This document shows positions 51,859 through 60,747 of a stretch of 64,000 nucleotides of DNA, one piece after another. A model generated the notes under the pieces. It was not told the origin of the DNA. It did not search any database and saw only the letters and a list, made by a program, of their open reading frames with translations. The stretch is from positions 1-64,000 of the forward strand of contig CAVYYK010000041.1 in assembly GCA_963772635.1 (NCBI GenBank), in the 5' to 3' direction. Source of the DNA: JAUXFS01 sp963772635. Its GTDB lineage: Bacteria; Pseudomonadota; Alphaproteobacteria; Rhodospirillales; Defluviicoccaceae. The position numbers and the translations under genes are program-made. Numbering within the stretch: position 1 is the first letter of the stretch; every line of letters starts with the position of its first letter.

Positions 51859-52140
51859 ATGACGGAGAAAAACGGTTCGGATTTCAACTACGACAAGGCC
51901 GTGACCTACAAGGGCCGCACAATGACCATTCGCGCGACGGGGGATGACCGCAAACCGGCCCTGGGGGCCGAGGCACCCGACGCACCCGAGCAGATCGTCG
52001 TTGTAATCGACGAGCAGAGCTTCGTGGCGCAGGTCGAGGATGGCGCCTACTCGTCAATCCTCATGCCTTATCGATCCTACGACTCGCCGGTCGATCTGGC
52101 GAAGGACGTCATCGATTACGTCCCGGCGTTCAAACGCTGA
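51859..52140 (+). CDS. Small protein of unknown function upstream of tyrosinase
   Basis: A 93-residue soluble protein beginning MTEKNGSDFNYDKAVTYKGR, with a hydrophobic strand QIVVVIDEQSFVAQVEDGAY and the ending DLAKDVIDYVPAFKR. I recognise no family. It has a very good ribosome site (TTGGAGGACC before ATG 51859) and ends 79 bases before the tyrosinase start, so co-transcription is likely. Some tyrosinases need a small partner for copper loading; this gene has the right place for that, but no His/Met-rich copper motif is visible. Confidence 0.75.
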   Translation: MTEKNGSDFNYDKAVTYKGRTMTIRATGDDRKPALGAEAPDAPEQIVVVIDEQSFVAQVEDGAYSSILMPYRSYDSPVDLAKDVIDYVPAFKR

Positions 52141-52219
52141 GTCCATAGATCACCCACCAATTCACGAGTTTTCCCGAACGCCCAACCGAGAGGCGTCGGG
52201 CAACAGAGGAGTTTTGACA

Positions 52220-53203
52220 ATGGCTTGCCGAAAGAACGTAAGCAGCCTGACGGCGCAAGAGCGCCAAGACCTCGTTACCGCGATAAAAGCCCTGAAGGCG
52301 AACGGCAAATACAATCAGTATGTGCGCGATCATCAAGCGGCGATGGACCTGGCCACGCCGGCCTCGGTCCCGGCATCGACGCGCAACGCGGCGCATCGCG
52401 GTCCCGCCTTCCTGCCATGGCACCGCGAGTTCCTGCGCCGCTTCGAGGCCGACCTGCAGGCGGAAGTGCCCGGCGTTTCCCTGCCCTACTGGGATTGGGC
52501 AACGGATTCGGCGCTCGCCGATCCGAGCACGGCGCCGGTCTGGGGCATCGAGCTGATGGGCGGTGACGGCGATTCGGCCGACAGCGACATCGTGAAGACC
52601 GGCCCATTCGCCTTCGATGCCGCGGACCCGGCCAGCAGCTGGACCATCGCCGACGAGAACGGCAACGACACCGGCAACGGTCTGCAGCGCGCCTTCGCCC
52701 AGAGCACGCCCACCCTTCCGACACAGGCGCACGTCAACACGATCCAGGCGATCACCCCCTACAACTCCTCGCCCTGGGACCGTTTCAGCGCCGGTTACCG
52801 CAGCGCCAACGAAGGATGGGTGTCGGTCGACGGACAGGCCGCTCCCAACACCCACAACCGCGTGCATGTCTGGGTCGGCGGCTCGATGCTGCCGGGGACT
52901 TCGCCGAACGATCCCGTGTTCTTCCTGCACCACTGCTTCGTCGACAAGCTGTGGGCGGACTGGCAGGCGGCGCATCCCGGAGAGGCCTTCGTCCCCGGAC
53001 CCGGTGAGAGCGCCGATCTGGACGGACACCGGCTGAACAACTCGATGTATCCGTGGAGCACGACCGTCGCCGATATGCTCGACCACCGGGCACTTGGCTA
53101 TGTCTACGACACCGACGCGCCGCAGGTCACGCAGGAGACGGCGAGCCTCGTTTTCAACGATGTGCCGGAGGGTCAGACCACGGTGCGCGCGGCCGTGTTC
53201 TAG
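52220..53203 (+). CDS. Tyrosinase-family type-3 copper protein
   Basis: A 327-residue o-phenol/catechol oxidase-like protein. The CuA site is AAHRGPAFLPWHREFLRRFE with an earlier His in RDHQAAM; the CuB site is NTHNRVHVWVGG and DPVFFLHHCFVDKLWADWQA. No signal peptide is present. The stop at 53201 is a TAG after VRAAVF; beyond it the same frame reads ISACGNLTFEVLG and then, with shifts, a VWA protein. The tyrosinase may therefore be the intact front of a once longer fusion. ATG 52220 has GAGGAG upstream. Confidence 0.9.
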   Translation: MACRKNVSSLTAQERQDLVTAIKALKANGKYNQYVRDHQAAMDLATPASVPASTRNAAHRGPAFLPWHREFLRRFEADLQAEVPGVSLPYWDWATDSALADPSTAPVWGIELMGGDGDSADSDIVKTGPFAFDAADPASSWTIADENGNDTGNGLQRAFAQSTPTLPTQAHVNTIQAITPYNSSPWDRFSAGYRSANEGWVSVDGQAAPNTHNRVHVWVGGSMLPGTSPNDPVFFLHHCFVDKLWADWQAAHPGEAFVPGPGESADLDGHRLNNSMYPWSTTVADMLDHRALGYVYDTDAPQVTQETASLVFNDVPEGQTTVRAAVF

Positions 53204-55067
53204 ATCAGTGCTTGCGGCAACCTGACCTTCGAGGTCCTCGGGGCCCGACGTCGTCTCGGGTCCGGCAGGGACGAGCTTCGGCACGCCCCTCGGCACAACC
53301 GTGAACGGTCGACGCCGATGCGACCGACAAGGCACGGGTCTGGATCGGCTTCACGGGCACCTCGGCCGGCGATGTGGCGCCGGGCACCGTCACCATTGAA
53401 TGCGTCGAGACCAGCGAACAATGGGTGATCCCGATCAGCGCCAACACCATCGCCAAGCCAACGGTTGCCACCGTCCTGGTGCTCGACCAGTCGGGCTCGA
53501 TGAATTCCGACGCGGGCGACGGGCGCCAGCGGATCGACGTGCTGAAGGAGGCCGCGCCGGTGTTCGTGGATCTGCTGGGCGATGACGACGGGATTGGCGT
53601 CGTGCGCTTCGATCAGGACGCGCATCCAGGAACGCCGATCGCGGTTGCGGGGCCGATGCCGTTCGGAGCCGGACGCACGGCGGCAAAGAGTGCGATCTCG
53701 AGCCATACACCGAACCCGGCCGGGACCACCTCGATCGGCGACGGCATCGACATGGCACATGCCGATCTCGGTGCGCTCGCCGGCGCAGCTACGACGAGAC
53801 CGCAATCGTGTCTTGACAGACGGACGTGAAAACGCGCCGCAGTTCATTTCCGACGTCGCCGGCATCATAGATGATCGCGTGTTCGGTATCGGCCTCGGCA
53901 CGGCCGAGCAAATTAATCCGACCGCGCTGACGGCGCTCACCAACGGCACCGGCGGTTACGTGCTGATGACCGGTACGCTCGATACCGACGACTACTTCAT
54001 CCTGCAGAAGTACTTCCTCCAGATCCTTGCCGGTGTGACGAACGTCGACGTCGTCCTCGACCCTGACGGTTGGGTAGCGCCCGGCGCGAAGATCCGCATT
54101 CCGTTCAAGCTCAACGAGGCCGACATCACCACCGACGTCATTGTGCTGACGGGCGATGCACCGCCCTCTGTCTTTCGATTCCTCGTTGAAACGCCGTCCG
54201 GGGCCATCATCACGCCGGGCACGGCGGCTGCGACTGCGGGGATCGAGTTCTCCGCGGGGCAGAATGCGCTGATCTACCGGATCACGCTGCCCGTTCCGGT
54301 CGCCGGGTTCGAGGAACGTGAGGGAACTTGGCACTCGCTGCTGGAGCTCGACCCGAATGGGTTCCGCAAGTATCTGAGCAGCCTCGACAATTACCCTGAG
54401 AAGCTGCTAGCAGGCGCGGGCGCACGGCCTGCGCTACAGCCTGGTGGTGCACTCGAGTTCCAATCTCAGGATGACGGCGCGGCTCGACCAGAGCGGCATG
54501 GTCCCGGGTGCGAATCTCACGGTCCGGGCGCGGCTCACCCAGTTCGGCCTGCCGGTGACGGCCCGGTCCACCGTCGAGGTGGAGCTGGAGCGGCCCGATG
54601 GCTCGAAGGCGGTCCTGGCTATGCCGGAGGTCGAACCCGGCGTCTTCGAGGTGGTAACGGGTGCGCCGATGGCCGGGGTTTACTCTGCCCGCGTCCTGGC
54701 GGAGGGCACCAGCCTTCGCAATCGTCCGTTCACCCGCGAGCAACTGCTCAGCGCCGCGGTGTGGATTGGAGGCGACCAGCCCCCGCCGCGCGGCGGAGGA
54801 GACGGCGGCAGCTACCGCGACGGGAAACTGTGCAAGCTCCTCCTGTGCCTTTTCACCAATGAGTCGATCCAGCGCTTCCTCAAGAAGCCCGAGCTCGACA
54901 TCGACGGGGTGATCGCGTGCATCAAGCGCTGCTGCGAGCACGCGGCGGACAATGATGTGCGAGAGGTGCTGAGACAGGAGCCCGAGATCGTCGCGGCGAT
55001 CGGCAGGATCATATCCGATCCCGATATGCGGCGCGCACTCAAGCGCATATCCGACACGACTGCCTGA
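53204..55067 (+). pseudogene. VWA-domain protein, decayed, possible former tyrosinase fusion
   Basis: A coherent protein is spread over several frames: GTSFGTPLGTTV, then VDADATDKARVWIGFTGTSA and VATVLVLDQSGSMNSDAGDG (the MIDAS motif DxSxS of a von Willebrand A domain), then YDETAIV, LTDGRENAPQFISDVAG (MIDAS Asp), YVLMTGTLDTDDYFILQKYF, WVAPGAKIRIPFKLNEADIT, and finally LRYSLVVHSSSNLRMTARLD to KRISDTTA. Frame changes fall near 53241, 53304, 53789, 53811 and 54425, plus the TAG at 53201. The last 200 codons (from about 54430) are intact and Cys/Lys-rich. The fusion itself is inferred. Confidence 0.8.
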
Positions 55068-55588
55068 GCCAATGGAGCGGCCGGTCGTCGGCCGGCCGCT
55101 CCCACCGCCAAGACCTTCATGATATGAAGGTGGGCTTTGGCCCAATCGTGTGCTCCGTTCTATTTGCCGTATCTCGGGGTATCTTGAGCGAGCTTCTTTC
55201 AGCTGCGATCACCTGCTATCGGCTTTCCGGGTCAAAAGACCGAAAATGGCTAATCGCGTCGACGCTGCTCCTTTCCGGGTTGGTCAGCATTCTGAGGCAG
55301 CGGACTTAAGCGGGCAACGATGCCCCGTGCGGGCCTCAGTCAGAAATCGGTCACGGACGACCGTCCTGAGCACCCTTCGAGAGAGTCCGCTCAACCACCC
55401 AATCTCGCCGTTCTCGAATAAGGCACATGGCGTTCCTGCGGAACGGCCATGCAGAGTTTGCTCATTCATGGCCTTCGGACCAAACGCATGCCTTTTTCGC
55501 CTGAATCCCCTGCCAAAGGCTGGGACTTGAACCCAAGATCGCGGTACAATGCCGCGGTTGCTGGGAGAGGCAAAGGGGAGGGCCACGC
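55068..55588 (+). other. Intergenic region, no gene recognised
   Basis: About 520 bases. 55081-55100 carries a GGCCGG palindrome (GCCGGTCGTCGGCCGGC-like) just after the VWA frame, a possible terminator without T-run. A T-arm-like TGGGACTTGAACCCA at 55522 is not part of a tRNA. No other feature was supported. Confidence 0.45.
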
Positions 55589-55867
55589 ATGCCCTGGGGA
55601 TCGGTGAGGCTGGCCGGGCCGGTGGGCAGGGATGTCTACGTCAACGGCAATTACGAGGATATCGCCGGCAAGACCAATGACGACTTCGCGGTCGAATACG
55701 GGCTCAACACCTTCGAAACGCTGGACGACCGGTTTCGCGTCGATTTCCGCGCGAAGGTCGAGGTCAACGACGAGAATCCCCGTGTCGACAAGAAGCTGGA
55801 GCCGGTCGTCCCGCCCGAACCGACCGTGCTGACCCCGCGCCGCGGCGGTAAGGGAGAACTGTCGTGA
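55589..55867 (+). CDS. Hypothetical protein in operon with patatin
   Basis: A 92-residue protein: MPWGSVRLAGPVGRDVYVNG, a charged middle (DDRFRVDFRAKVEVNDENPR) and a proline-rich tail. No family or signal peptide is recognised. Its stop overlaps the GTG start of the patatin gene (GTGA), so the two are translationally coupled. AGGGGAGGG precedes ATG 55589. Confidence 0.65.
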   Translation: MPWGSVRLAGPVGRDVYVNGNYEDIAGKTNDDFAVEYGLNTFETLDDRFRVDFRAKVEVNDENPRVDKKLEPVVPPEPTVLTPRRGGKGELS

Positions 55868-57360
55868 GAGCCCGTGGCAGGGCTGCCCTCGGCGCGGCTT
55901 GGCGGGGTCGGAGGACGAACCGGTTCGCTTCGTGGCTCGTCGTTGCCGTCGTCGCCGCGGGTCTTGCCGCCTGCAGCTATCCCACGCGCAACGTCGAGCT
56001 CGCCAGCCTCGATCCCCGCGAGGGATATCGATGGGGGGCGCTCGCGGGCGGAGAACTCGACGACACGATCTTGATCTTCACCGCCTCGGGCGGGGGCACC
56101 CGGGCGACCGCCCTTGCACTGTCGACCCTTCGCGGTCTCGAACGGCTCAAGCTGGAATCCGGGCGCAGCCTGGCCGATGAGATCGACGTCGTCTCCTCGG
56201 TTTCCGGGGGCAGCGTGACCGCCGGCTACTTCGCGCTGACCGGTACCGGCGGCTTCGATAAGCTGGAACGGGACTTCGTCCGGCGAGACGGCATTTCGGC
56301 GCTGATCTGGAAGGGTCTCAACCCGGTGGATCTGATCGAGCGGGCCACCCCATCGAGGGAACGGATCGATCTCCTGATCGACTACCTCGACGAGACGCTG
56401 TTCGACGAAGCGACCTTCGCGGATCTGACGCGGGCGGGAACACGGCCCTTGCTCATCCTCAATGCCGCCGACATGGTCGAAGGCACGCCCTTCCCCTTCA
56501 CGCAGAACCGGTTCGACCTGATCTGCTCGGATCTCGGCCGGATGAAGTTGTCGGTCGGGGTGGCGGCGTCCGCCGCCGTTCCCGGAGCGATGACGCCGCT
56601 GACGCTCGTCAACTATTCACCCTGCGCGGCCCAGGAATCCGGGACCTGGCCGAAGACCTGGGTCGCCAACGCCGCGAACTCGAACTGGTACGACAATCCG
56701 GCGCGGGTGCGCCGCGGCCGCGTGGCGGAGGCCTATGCCTTGGGCAGGACGGTGCCGCCCCCGGAGGGAAAATCCTTCATCCATCTCCTGGACGGGGGGA
56801 TCGCGGACAACCTGGGCGTTGCCGAACCCTTCCGCCTGCTCAGCACCAACGAGGTTTCACCCAACTTCTTCAACCAGATCTCCCAAGGCAAGATCCGGCG
56901 TATCGTCTTCGTCCTGGTCAATGCACGCTCGGCGAAGGCCTCGGAGCTGAACGGGGAGATCGCCACACCCGGCATTACCCCCATGTTGACTGCGACCGTA
57001 GATGCTGCCATCGACAACGCCACCTTCGGCAACTTCGAGCGTCTGGAAACCTTGCTGCGCGAGCGCCTCCGCGCCGCGGCGGCGGAAATGCCCGAGCCGC
57101 TGGCAGGGAACTTCAGGAACGTCGAAACCTTCGTTCTGCCGGTCGACTTCGACGCCATCGAAGACGGCGATTGTCGGCGCGCGTTCCAGTCTATCGCGAC
57201 CAGTTGGACCCTTCCCGAGAAGGAGATCGACGCCTTGATGATCGCCGGCCAGGCCTTGCTGAAGTCCGCGCCGAAGCTGAGCAAGGTCGCGAATGCTCTC
57301 GGAGTTTCCGGTATCGAGAACCTTCCGGACCTGAAAGACGCTTGCGCCGTGATCGAATAG
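55864..57360 (+). CDS. Patatin-like phospholipase, predicted lipoprotein
   Basis: A 498-residue lipid acyl hydrolase. After a basic N-terminus a hydrophobic segment ends AAGLAACSYPT, a lipobox with Cys at about 38. The oxyanion glycines are in FTASGGGTRATALALSTLRG, the nucleophile Ser in VVSSVSGGSVTAGYFALTG (GxSxG variant SGGS), and the dyad Asp in HLLDGGIADNLGVAEPF (DGG). It probably acts on envelope lipids. The start is GTG 55864, overlapping the previous stop. Confidence 0.92.
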   Translation: MRARGRAALGAAWRGRRTNRFASWLVVAVVAAGLAACSYPTRNVELASLDPREGYRWGALAGGELDDTILIFTASGGGTRATALALSTLRGLERLKLESGRSLADEIDVVSSVSGGSVTAGYFALTGTGGFDKLERDFVRRDGISALIWKGLNPVDLIERATPSRERIDLLIDYLDETLFDEATFADLTRAGTRPLLILNAADMVEGTPFPFTQNRFDLICSDLGRMKLSVGVAASAAVPGAMTPLTLVNYSPCAAQESGTWPKTWVANAANSNWYDNPARVRRGRVAEAYALGRTVPPPEGKSFIHLLDGGIADNLGVAEPFRLLSTNEVSPNFFNQISQGKIRRIVFVLVNARSAKASELNGEIATPGITPMLTATVDAAIDNATFGNFERLETLLRERLRAAAAEMPEPLAGNFRNVETFVLPVDFDAIEDGDCRRAFQSIATSWTLPEKEIDALMIAGQALLKSAPKLSKVANALGVSGIENLPDLKDACAVIE

Positions 57361-57469
57361 ACTCGCCGAAAGCCGGAATGGCCGTGATCCGACGCGGCGA
57401 GGCGGAAACGCAAGTTTCCGGGCGCTGAAGACGCTTTACACGAACTCGGTGCTCAACCAAATTCGTGTG

Positions 57470-57700
57470 ATGAAGAACGTCACGATTACCCTCCACGAGG
57501 ACGTCGCGCGATGGGTGCACCTTCGCGCCGACGAACAGCAGACGAGCGTTTCGCGATTGATCGGCGAGATGCTGAAGCAACAAATGTCCGATGAGGGGAC
57601 CTACGGGTCCGCCATGCAACAGTACCTGAGCCGCTCCGCAAGGGTGCAGAGGCAGACCAAAGCCGCTTATCCGCAGCGAAGCGAATTGCACGACCGCTGA
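57470..57700 (+). CDS. Orphan VapB-like ribbon-helix-helix antitoxin
   Basis: A 76-residue RHH protein. MKNVTITLHEDVARWVHLRA is the strand-helix opening, DEQQTSVSRLIGEMLKQQMS the second helix, and the C-terminal YPQRSELHDR is the toxin-neutralising tail of VapB proteins that pair with PIN-domain VapC. No vapC follows: the next 110 bases are a terminator and then the convergent fbaA. The tail stops right after HDR, shorter than usual. It may be a solitary regulator or a remnant. Confidence 0.75.
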   Translation: MKNVTITLHEDVARWVHLRADEQQTSVSRLIGEMLKQQMSDEGTYGSAMQQYLSRSARVQRQTKAAYPQRSELHDR

Positions 57701-57724
57701 AGTTTTGTCGGAGACTTCCTCCCT

Positions 57725-57770
57725 AAAAACGCAAACCGGGCGGAGCGGGCTTCCCGCCCACTCCGCCCGG
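57725..57770 (-). terminator. Terminator of fbaA
   Basis: On the minus strand, stem CCGGGCGGAG/CTCCGCCCGG with an inner CGGG/CCCG helix, followed by TTTGCGTTTTT, 42 bases after the fbaA stop. Confidence 0.85.
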
Positions 57771-57811
57771 GAAAACTTGTCGCTCGCGAGCGAGGCCCGC
57801 GACGATGTTTG

Positions 57812-58909
57812 CTACTGGGCCAGCGACCGGCCGGTGGAACCGAGGTCGTTGCAGGCCTCGCTGACGCGATCGACCAACCCGACCTCGGCCGCGCGCATCC
57901 ACTTGCGCGGGTCGTAGAACTTCTTCAGCGGGGCGCCGTCGTCCGGGTCGAGCTGGAACTTGAACGCCTTCGGGTGCTCGTCGACGAACTTCCCGAGACC
58001 CTCGGCCATGGCGAACTGGGTGTCGGTGTCGACGTTCATCTTGAACACGCCGTAGCTGATCGCCTCGGCGATTTCTTCCTTCTTCGAGCCCGAGCCGCCG
58101 TGGAACACCAGGTGCAACGGGTTGGCCGCGGTGCTCTTGCGCTCCGCCACCAAGTCCTGCGACTTCTTGAGGATCTCCGGGCGCAGCTTGACGTTACCCG
58201 GCTTGTAGACGCCGTGGACGTTGCCGAACGAGGCGGCGACCGAGAACATACCGACCGACTGCAGCTTCTCGTATGCTTGGAGCACGTCCTCGGGCTGGGT
58301 GTAGAGCTTGGAATTGTCGGCGCTCTCGTCGAACTCGCCGCCGATGCCGTCCTCTTCGCCGCCGGTGACGCCGAGCTCGATCTCCAGGCTCATTCCCATC
58401 GGCGCCATCCGCTTGAGGACGCGGGCGCACTCGTTGAGGTTCCAGTCGATCGGCTCCTCGGAGAGATCGAGCATGTGCGAGCTGAACAGCGGCTTGCCGG
58501 TCTCCTTGAAGAACGCCTCGCCGTGGTCGAGCATCCCCTCGACCCAGGGGATCAGCTTCTTGTTGGCGTGGTCGGTGTGCAGCACCACGCAGACGCCGTA
58601 GTGCTCGGCCATCATGTGGATGTGCCGGGCCGCGGATACCGCGCCGAGGACCTTCGCTAGGCCGCCGTCGGGGAAGCCCTGGCCGGCATAGAACTGGGCG
58701 CCGCCGTTGGACAGCTGGATGATGATGTCGGATTTGTTCTTGGCGGCGGCCTCGAGCACGCCATTGATGGTGTGGCTGCTCGACACGTTGACCGCCGGCA
58801 GGGCGTAGCCTCCGGACTTGCAGGCGGCGACGAGGGTCTTGTAGTCCTCGCCGGTGACGACGCCGGGCTTGAGCCCTGCGGCGCTCGATTTCAAAGCGGC
58901 TTCGGCCAT
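57812..58909 (-). CDS. fbaA: Class II fructose-bisphosphate aldolase
   Basis: A 365-residue zinc aldolase of the class IIA (E. coli FbaA-like) type, for glycolysis and gluconeogenesis. Catalytic Asp and zinc His are in VVLHTDHANKKLIPWVEGML; LDLSEEP and EIELGVTGGEEDG are signatures; later zinc ligands are in FGNVHGVYKPGNV and VFHGGSGSKKEEI; the phosphate loop is MNVDTDTQFA. ATG 58909 has AGAGGAG upstream on the minus strand. It is a monocistronic unit. Confidence 0.97.
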   Translation of the reverse strand: MAEAALKSSAAGLKPGVVTGEDYKTLVAACKSGGYALPAVNVSSSHTINGVLEAAAKNKSDIIIQLSNGGAQFYAGQGFPDGGLAKVLGAVSAARHIHMMAEHYGVCVVLHTDHANKKLIPWVEGMLDHGEAFFKETGKPLFSSHMLDLSEEPIDWNLNECARVLKRMAPMGMSLEIELGVTGGEEDGIGGEFDESADNSKLYTQPEDVLQAYEKLQSVGMFSVAASFGNVHGVYKPGNVKLRPEILKKSQDLVAERKSTAANPLHLVFHGGSGSKKEEIAEAISYGVFKMNVDTDTQFAMAEGLGKFVDEHPKAFKFQLDPDDGAPLKKFYDPRKWMRAAEVGLVDRVSEACNDLGSTGRSLAQ

Positions 58910-59250
58910 TAATTCATTCTCCTCTGGGAATCATTCGGGACCGGCTCACGACGAGCCGGGTCCATCGTGGGGCACCAAGTCTGAGAGTTGGCGAGGTACC
59001 GGATCAGCCGCCGATTTTGGCGAGGAGCGGGCGTAACCGCAAGCCCCTTGGGATGTATTGGCGAAGTTCAATGAAAACAAACTGTTAAGCCGGACTTCAA
59101 ACGTGTCTGCAAATCATGAGCGACAGGCGGCGGAAAAACGCCTTCCGGGGCCATGCTGGGGTTGTATCACTTGGAATATAGATGGGCACATTTGGCGCTG
59201 CACTGTTCGCCAAATCCGTTAGTCGTCCGGGACCGGTCCCGGTCCGCCGG
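58910..59250 (-). other. Leader and promoter region of fbaA, no gene
   Basis: About 340 bases between the fbaA start and the end of the RimK-like gene. GGCTCACGACGAGCC (58943-58957) forms a small hairpin in the fbaA leader. TTGAAC near 59071 on the minus strand is a possible -35, with no firm -10. Confidence 0.35.
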
Positions 59251-60747
59251 TCAGGAGGGCCGATCGGGGATCGGATCGACGGTCGAGCGGGTACGGCGGT
59301 CGAGGCGGCGGACGAACTCCTCGATGACGATCCGGTAGAGTTGGTCGCCAAGGACGGCGTCCTCGATGCCGGCATCGATGTTGGGGTTGTCGTTGACCTC
59401 GACGACATAGACGCCGTCGGGCGTCTCCTTGAGGTCGACGCCGTAGAGCCCGTCGCCGATCAGGTTGGCGGCGCGGGTGGCGATGGCGACAACCCGCGCC
59501 GGCGCCTCGTCGACCGCCAAGGTGCGGAACAGCCCCTCGCTGACCTTTCCATCCGTGCCGTGCTTGAGGATCTGCCAGTGGCCGTCGGCCATGAAGTACT
59601 GGCAGACGAACAGCGGCTTTCCGGCGAGCACGCCGACCCGCCAGTCGAACTCGGTCTGCATGTACTCTTGGGCGATGATCAGGTCGGAGGCCTTGAACAC
59701 CCGGCGCGCGACCGCCGCCAACTCGGTGGCATCGGCGACCTTGAACACGCCCTTTGAGAACGAGCTGTCGGGGATCTTGATCACCGCCGGAAAGCCCAGT
59801 TCGCCCTCGACACGATCGATCCCGCGGCGGCCGAGGATCAGGGTGCGCGGCGTCGGGATCCCTTGGGCATCGAGGATTTCCGCGAGATAGATCTTGTTGG
59901 TGCACCTCAGGATCGATCGGGGATCGTCGAGCACCGGCATGTGCTCGGCTTCCGCCTTCTTGGCGAAACGGTAGGTGTGATGATCGAGGGCGGTGGTCTC
60001 GCGGATGAACAGGGCGTCGAACTCCAACAGTCGGGTGTAGTCGGCGCGGGTGATCAACTCCACGTCGACCCCGAGGCGGGCGCCGGCGCGGACGAAGTTC
60101 TTGAGCGTCTTCTTGCGAGAAGGCGGCAGCTTTTCCTTGGGATCGCGGAGGATGGCCAGGGAATAGCGGGCCGGCGCCTTGCGCTTGCGTTTGCGCCATG
60201 CCCTGGAGGTGTATCGGTCGAGAGCCTCCAGGAACGGCGGCACCTGGTCCGCCTCCAGATCGCGGATCGACCTGGTGCCGATCGCGGCGATTTCCCACCC
60301 GTTGCGGTAGCGGAGATCGATGGACAGGATTGGGCAATGGAACAGCTCGAAGGTGCGCCGAGCCACCTCCCGCAGCCGGGGGTCGTTCGGCATCCGGAAG
60401 AAGATGTCGACGGTGAACGAGGGTTGCTCCTCCGGCGGAGGGGTGAACGTCGCTCGCAGCAGCTCGTTGATCTCGGGCAGGGCGATGCGCAGCAGCCGCC
60501 GCCAGTGCAGGTCGAGCATCACCTCGGTGGAGGGGATCACCTTCTGCCCCCGCGCCTCGGCGAGCAGCGAGCAGTAGTAGCCGCGGCTCAGGTAGCTGTA
60601 GTCGCGGCACAGGTTGATCACCCGTGAAGTAAACGTGGCGCGGCCGGTGGGGCGGGCGACGTAGTCCTCCGCCAACACGGTCGTGCAGTTCCGCACCGAC
60701 CAGGGAAAATCCTTTTTGCGATCGACGACGATGATGTGCGACGGCAT
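59251..60747 (-). CDS. RimK-family ATP-grasp ligase with N-terminal RLAN-type domain
   Basis: A 498-residue putative amino-acid or peptide ligase. Residues 1-200 match the N-terminal domain of this RimK-like group (HIIVVDRKKDFPWSVRNCTT; RDYSYLSRGYYCSLLAEARG). The ATP-grasp is at about 280-490: FPAVIKIPDSSFSKGVFKVA (ATP lysine), IIAQEYMQTEFDWRVGVLAG, and the metal site DGLYGVDLKETPDGVYVVEV followed by NDNPN. Unlike ribosomal RimK, these proteins travel with a GNAT/C39 protein, as here, where the starts and stops overlap by one base. The substrate is unknown. Confidence 0.88.
   Translation of the reverse strand: MPSHIIVVDRKKDFPWSVRNCTTVLAEDYVARPTGRATFTSRVINLCRDYSYLSRGYYCSLLAEARGQKVIPSTEVMLDLHWRRLLRIALPEINELLRATFTPPPEEQPSFTVDIFFRMPNDPRLREVARRTFELFHCPILSIDLRYRNGWEIAAIGTRSIRDLEADQVPPFLEALDRYTSRAWRKRKRKAPARYSLAILRDPKEKLPPSRKKTLKNFVRAGARLGVDVELITRADYTRLLEFDALFIRETTALDHHTYRFAKKAEAEHMPVLDDPRSILRCTNKIYLAEILDAQGIPTPRTLILGRRGIDRVEGELGFPAVIKIPDSSFSKGVFKVADATELAAVARRVFKASDLIIAQEYMQTEFDWRVGVLAGKPLFVCQYFMADGHWQILKHGTDGKVSEGLFRTLAVDEAPARVVAIATRAANLIGDGLYGVDLKETPDGVYVVEVNDNPNIDAGIEDAVLGDQLYRIVIEEFVRRLDRRTRSTVDPIPDRPS

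Noticed and set aside
55510..55565. tRNA-like segment with a GGTTCAAGTCC-type T-arm on the minus strand
   Set aside because: No matching acceptor stem, D-arm or anticodon arm can be folded around it.
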